From contig CBFIFE010000017.1 of assembly GCA_965661765.1 (NCBI GenBank), positions 1 through 46,357 on the forward strand: a stretch of DNA of 46,357 bases. Direction: 5' to 3'. Below the pieces are notes generated by a model that did no database searches, was not told where the DNA came from, and saw nothing but the letters and a program-made list of their open reading frames with translations. The position numbers and the translations under genes were made by a program. Positions 43,266 through 46,357 of this stretch are shown in pieces (positions within the stretch are counted from its first letter, which is position 1; the number at the start of each line of letters is the position of its first letter). The DNA is from JBMYZL01 sp965661765. GTDB lineage: Bacteria > Bacteroidota > Bacteroidia > Flavobacteriales_D > Sanyastnellaceae.

Positions 43266-43371
43266 GGGCCGCAGCCTGAGCTCCTTCATTTGATTTGGGC
43301 CAAATTCGCCCCCCCTCCACCCCGCGGCAAGCTGCAACCCGGTGAACAAGCCGATGCGAGGTCAGAGGAAA

Positions 43372-43839
43372 TCAGGTTTCCACTCGCCTTGCCATCATGC
43401 GATGTGTGCCAATTTCAGGCACATTATACACCTCGCTGTGAAACGAGAACCCCAGCCGCAGGTAGAACCCAAAGGCAACCTCTCGGGCATCACACCACAC
43501 CCAAGCGGCGCCACAATCCAAGGCGGCGTCCAGCACGGTCTGAATCAGGGCTTCTCCGGCCCCATTTCCGCGAACGGATGGCAAGGTCCCCATCACGCGG
43601 AGCCGCACAACTCGATCCGACAGCGGCAACGCATTCGGAAAACGGCCGGATCGTTCATCGAAGACCGAACAGACACCGACCAAGGAACCCGAAAGGTCAA
43701 AGGCCCCGAAATGCAAGGTCGAAGGCGCGTCATCGCCCGGAATCACGCAAGATGCGGCTGTGGGTTTGCGCGGCCACAACACCGCATGGCGCACCGGCTG
43801 GGTCTCAATGGCCGCGATCTGTCGAACGACGAATGTCAT
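43372..43839 (-). CDS. GNAT-family N-acetyltransferase
   Basis: A 155-residue acetyltransferase using acetyl-CoA. Motif A is RLRVMGTLPSVRGNGAGEALIQ with the pyrophosphate-binding RGNGAG, followed by a helix, WCDAREVAFGFYLRLGF as motif B, and EVYNVPEIGTHRMM at the C-terminus. The substrate is unknown. Its ATG at 43839 lies inside the end of the upstream gene (35-base overlap), which is long for an operon but no later start codon preserves the fold. Confidence 0.85.
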   Translation of the reverse strand: MTFVVRQIAAIETQPVRHAVLWPRKPTAASCVIPGDDAPSTLHFGAFDLSGSLVGVCSVFDERSGRFPNALPLSDRVVRLRVMGTLPSVRGNGAGEALIQTVLDAALDCGAAWVWCDAREVAFGFYLRLGFSFHSEVYNVPEIGTHRMMARRVET

Positions 43840-44266
43840 GGATGCTCAATTTTTCCGCTGCGTCTCTGGCCTTTGCCCGATCTGTGAATTCATAAACCCC
43901 GACCCACTCCTCACCCTTGCCGTCCCACCAGCCGAACTCCCAGGACTCAATGCCCACCGATTGGGGGGCTCCACGACGGTTCATCAGAGATTGTTTGGTC
44001 ACCACCATCGCCCAAAACCTTTGAGGAGGCGCATCCAGCCAACGCCCGAATCGCAAGCTCCCCCAACCCCACCATGACCTCACGCGCAGCTGTGCCAAAT
44101 CCACGGAAAAACCCGATTGCACCGCAATGCTCGCTGCAATCACCACCGCGCTCAAGCAGCCCAACCAAAGGCTGTGCAAGGGCAAACTCGCCACCAGCCC
44201 CACTCCTGCGAAGATTGCAACTGGAATGCCCAAACTGCCTCGCGCATCCCTCCAATCGTGTGTCAT
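43805..44266 (-). CDS. Hypothetical protein with two membrane helices
   Basis: A 153-residue protein that I do not recognise. Two hydrophobic helices (about 13-30 and 34-53) are followed by a soluble part rich in tryptophan (LRVRSWWGWGSLRFGRW, ESWEFGWWDGKGEEWVGVYEF), possibly a PH-like bacterial domain. The gene overlaps the S4 protein by four bases (ATGA, 44263-44266) upstream and the GNAT gene by 35 bases downstream, so it is read as part of that operon. Coding is supported by this packing rather than by homology. Confidence 0.7.
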   Translation of the reverse strand: MTHDWRDARGSLGIPVAIFAGVGLVASLPLHSLWLGCLSAVVIAASIAVQSGFSVDLAQLRVRSWWGWGSLRFGRWLDAPPQRFWAMVVTKQSLMNRRGAPQSVGIESWEFGWWDGKGEEWVGVYEFTDRAKARDAAEKLSIHDIRRSTDRGH

Positions 44267-44625
44267 TCGCGGAAATATTTTTCCCAGTCCCGCCGGTCCC
44301 GCTTTGTGGGTCGACCGACGGGTCTTGTCAAGTCGCGCTGAGCCTCTCGAATCTCTGCGAGTTTGTCCATTTCCGATTGCGGTGTCACGTCTCGAACATG
44401 TTGCTCAACAAGTCCTGCGCCCACGCGCGATTTGGGAAATTCCAGGACTTCAAACGCAAAGTTGATGGCGCCCTTGCGAACCTCAATTCTGTCTCCGCTG
44501 CGCAGATCCTGGGCGGGCTTTGCGGGCTTCGCATTCACCTGGACCTTGCCTTCCTTGCAGTGCGCAGTTGCAAGAGATCGGGTTTTGAAGGCTCTGATGG
44601 CCCAGAGGTACTTGTCCACGCGCAT
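44263..44625 (-). CDS. S4-domain RNA-binding protein, Hsp15-like
   Basis: A 120-residue basic protein with an N-terminal S4 RNA-binding domain (MRVDKYLWAIRAFKTRSLA, KEGKVQVN, LRSGDRIEV) and a charged C-terminal tail, as in Hsp15 (HslR), which binds stalled 50S subunits carrying nascent chains. ATG 44625 is chosen: the fold begins there and the upstream codons in frame are not family-like. A TAGTTTTG element lies only three bases upstream (44629-44636), so translation may be leaderless if that promoter is real. Confidence 0.88.
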   Translation of the reverse strand: MRVDKYLWAIRAFKTRSLATAHCKEGKVQVNAKPAKPAQDLRSGDRIEVRKGAINFAFEVLEFPKSRVGAGLVEQHVRDVTPQSEMDKLAEIREAQRDLTRPVGRPTKRDRRDWEKYFRE

Positions 44626-44628
44626 GCT

Positions 44629-44636
44629 CAAAACTA
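44629..44636 (-). promoter_or_regulatory. Possible -7 element of the S4-protein operon (TAGTTTTG)
   Basis: The minus-strand octamer fits TAnnTTTG exactly but is three bases from the ATG at 44625 and has no TTTG partner at the normal spacing. It may be chance. Confidence 0.35.
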
Positions 44637-44753
44637 CCCAAGAATCATTTCGTTTCCCCTCCCTCGGCGAAAGTCCCTCGCGCATGGGGTTCAATTTTTG
44701 ACAATTTGTCCACGTCCTGGAAAAAAATACCCCCATCTGTTTAAATTGTCTTT

Positions 44754-46349
44754 ATGAACTGGACGAAGATTGAAGGACAATCCTGCCTGCTAATGTTTTG
44801 GTTAAAAGTGGCTTGCACATCAATCTCAATTTGCCTTGTCGTGCCCACATTGGGACAAAGCACCTTGGATTCGCGGTCTGACTCTCTGTTTCTGCGAATA
44901 CAATCGGAATTGCCCGAAGACAAAACCGCTGCCGCTGCGCATTTGGATTCCGTGCTATCGCTTGGAGAACGCCTGAACGATTGCGTCCTTCAACAAGTGG
45001 GGTGGTCGCTTTGGGCCAAATCCATTGCCGCAAGCAAAATGGATCTGCAATCGCCCCCTTGGCCAGAATCGTGCATAATGGCCGGTTACCATGTGCAGTA
45101 CACCATTGGGGTGCGATATTTTTTGAATCAAGAATTCGAGACAGCCAAGAGATTTTGGGAAGGTGCACTCGAAGCCTGCTCCACGAAAGACCACAAAATC
45201 AAATGCATGATCGCCATCGGAGCGGTTTGCAATGAATTGGGTGACAAGGTCTGTGCCCTCAGCCAATTCCAAACGGCATACGGGCTTTCCGAGCCACCGG
45301 TTCATGCGGTGTTGATCAACAATTTGGCTGCGTCTCAAATTGGTTTTGGGCTTGAACCAGAAGCGCTCGAAATGCTCGATAGGGCATTGCAGCGCGAGGA
45401 CATCGACCCATATACAGAGCGACTGCTGAAGTTCAATCGATTCCACGCATTGTCATCGATGCGTGACCTCGAAGCAGCCCAGATGGCCTTTGAAGACATC
45501 TCGGATGGATTGGATGTAGAAACGTTGCAACCCTCTCAATTCCGATCCCTCGTTTTTTACGCGCTCATCCAATCCACGGATGCTGCCTGGATTCAGCTGA
45601 AACCGATGCTCACTGAAGCCCTGGGCAGGTGGAACGACGATTTGATTTTTGACCCCGGTGATCCAGCAAAGATGCTCTTCGAAGCGTTTGAGGAGGACTG
45701 GAACAAACTTCAAATCGAAGATACTGGGAGTCGTCGGTGGAACACGGTGAAAAGCCTGCACGACAATTACATTGCCGCAAGAAAGGCCTATGCAAAAAAT
45801 TTGTTGAATGAACGAAATGCACTTGCTGTAGCGAACTTCAATCCGGACCCCGAGAAATTGGGAATCGCCACTTCCAGAATTGTGTTGTGGGCCGGGTTGC
45901 TGCTGGTGATTTTCGGTTGGGTCGGTTGGGCGATTTGGCAAAAAGAGAGAAAGCGCAAGATCAAATCAGTGTCAGAACCCAAAGCCACAAATGTCGAGGT
46001 GTTGAATCAAGTCGAGCGGATGGCCCGTGCCGGAGAGAATCCTGATTTGAACGAAATCATCACGGAATTGAAGCAAGTTGAATTGGAACGACATCAGCAA
46101 AATCTTGAGGAAATCACCAAGAAGCTGAATTTGAACCGAATGGAGAGCAAAGCCTTGGGGCTGTTCATTCATGGTTCCACGAGCAAGCAAGTCGCATTGA
46201 TGCTCGACCGTTCCGTGGGTTACATCTACAACCTGCGTTCCAACTTGCGCAAGAAACTGAAAATGGCCGAGAATGAAGATTTCAATGAATGGTATTTGGC
46301 GCGAATTCCGAACGAAAAGAAGCCCTCTTCACCAGTCACTGAGAAATAG
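44754..46349 (+). CDS. TPR-transmembrane-LuxR-type HTH regulator
   Basis: A 531-residue single-pass membrane regulator. An N-terminal hydrophobic stretch (about 14-35, ending LVVPTLGQS) looks like a signal peptide; a large periplasmic part with helical TPR-like repeats follows (about 45-330). A membrane helix at about 376-395 (VLWAGLLLVIFGWVGWAIW) precedes a basic stretch, a coiled-coil region (about 420-455) and a C-terminal LuxR/GerE-type helix-turn-helix (about 459-510, MESKALGLFIHGSTSKQVAL). The architecture recurs in Bacteroidota, where a periplasmic sensor is linked directly to a DNA-binding domain; the ligand and targets are unknown. ATG 44754 is the first start; ATG 44793 gives a cleaner signal peptide and cannot be excluded. 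Confidence 0.82.
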   Translation: MNWTKIEGQSCLLMFWLKVACTSISICLVVPTLGQSTLDSRSDSLFLRIQSELPEDKTAAAAHLDSVLSLGERLNDCVLQQVGWSLWAKSIAASKMDLQSPPWPESCIMAGYHVQYTIGVRYFLNQEFETAKRFWEGALEACSTKDHKIKCMIAIGAVCNELGDKVCALSQFQTAYGLSEPPVHAVLINNLAASQIGFGLEPEALEMLDRALQREDIDPYTERLLKFNRFHALSSMRDLEAAQMAFEDISDGLDVETLQPSQFRSLVFYALIQSTDAAWIQLKPMLTEALGRWNDDLIFDPGDPAKMLFEAFEEDWNKLQIEDTGSRRWNTVKSLHDNYIAARKAYAKNLLNERNALAVANFNPDPEKLGIATSRIVLWAGLLLVIFGWVGWAIWQKERKRKIKSVSEPKATNVEVLNQVERMARAGENPDLNEIITELKQVELERHQQNLEEITKKLNLNRMESKALGLFIHGSTSKQVALMLDRSVGYIYNLRSNLRKKLKMAENEDFNEWYLARIPNEKKPSSPVTEK

Positions 46350-46357
46350 ATGATCAA

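Overview
The window is a stretch of chromosome from a member of the Bacteroidota, most likely Flavobacteriales-like. Three things point there: promoters of the phylum-specific type (TTTG, about 19 bases, TAnnTTTG) lie in front of several genes; the gene families are typical of the phylum (class III glutamine synthetase, a protein with a type IX secretion tail, a PorE-like TPR/beta-propeller/OmpA protein, and the neighbours purM-prfA-pyrF and rpsU-xerC-hpf-tRNA-tuf); and Shine-Dalgarno sequences are weak. Base composition was not computed, but the glycosyltransferase region is visibly GC-rich and carries long antisense open frames. There is no rRNA operon, CRISPR array, prophage or insertion sequence. 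Most genes are on the minus strand.

Layout. 1-2798 (minus): a possible operon of an MBL-fold hydrolase, an LpxL-like acyltransferase and rarA, which runs off the left edge. 2853-4346 (plus): a conserved protein of unknown function. It meets rpoC at a bidirectional terminator. 4462-17454 (minus): the transcription/translation block, read as tRNA-Thr, Tyr, Gly, Thr, tuf, tRNA-Trp, secE, nusG, rplK, rplA, rplJ, rplL, attenuator, rpoB, rpoC. Upstream of it lie rpsU, xerC and hpf. 19128-31197 (minus): metabolism and envelope genes, namely an acyl-CoA dehydrogenase, a helix-hairpin-helix protein, a sodium:alanine symporter, a K+ channel, pyrF, prfA, purM, a PorE-like protein and glutamine synthetase III. 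31401-34898 (minus): a large secreted PNGase F-like protein with an inserted LamG domain.

35018-38058 (plus) is the most interesting locus. A glutathione-synthetase-like ATP-grasp ligase overlaps a two-domain protein that fuses an N-formylglutamate-amidohydrolase-like domain to a DUF1704 (QEGLA) zinc-peptidase domain, and a strong promoter precedes the pair. In eukaryotes DUF1704 is the catalytic domain of the tubulin detyrosinase MATCAP, and the opposing enzyme, tubulin tyrosine ligase, is an ATP-grasp protein. The operon could therefore be a bacterial module that adds and removes an amino acid. This is a hypothesis.

38059-38194 is a G-rich degenerate tandem repeat. 38181-41965 (minus) holds three overlapping or abutting glycosyltransferases (GT87-like, CESA-like GT2, DPM-like GT2) and a small cysteine-rich protein, probably a polyprenyl-phosphate-dependent glycan pathway. 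42051-44625 (minus) carries an aminotransferase, a GNAT acetyltransferase, a two-helix membrane protein and an Hsp15-like S4 protein. 44754-46349 (plus) encodes a TPR/transmembrane/LuxR-type HTH regulator. No gene-free stretch exceeds 300 bases once the tRNA cluster is counted.
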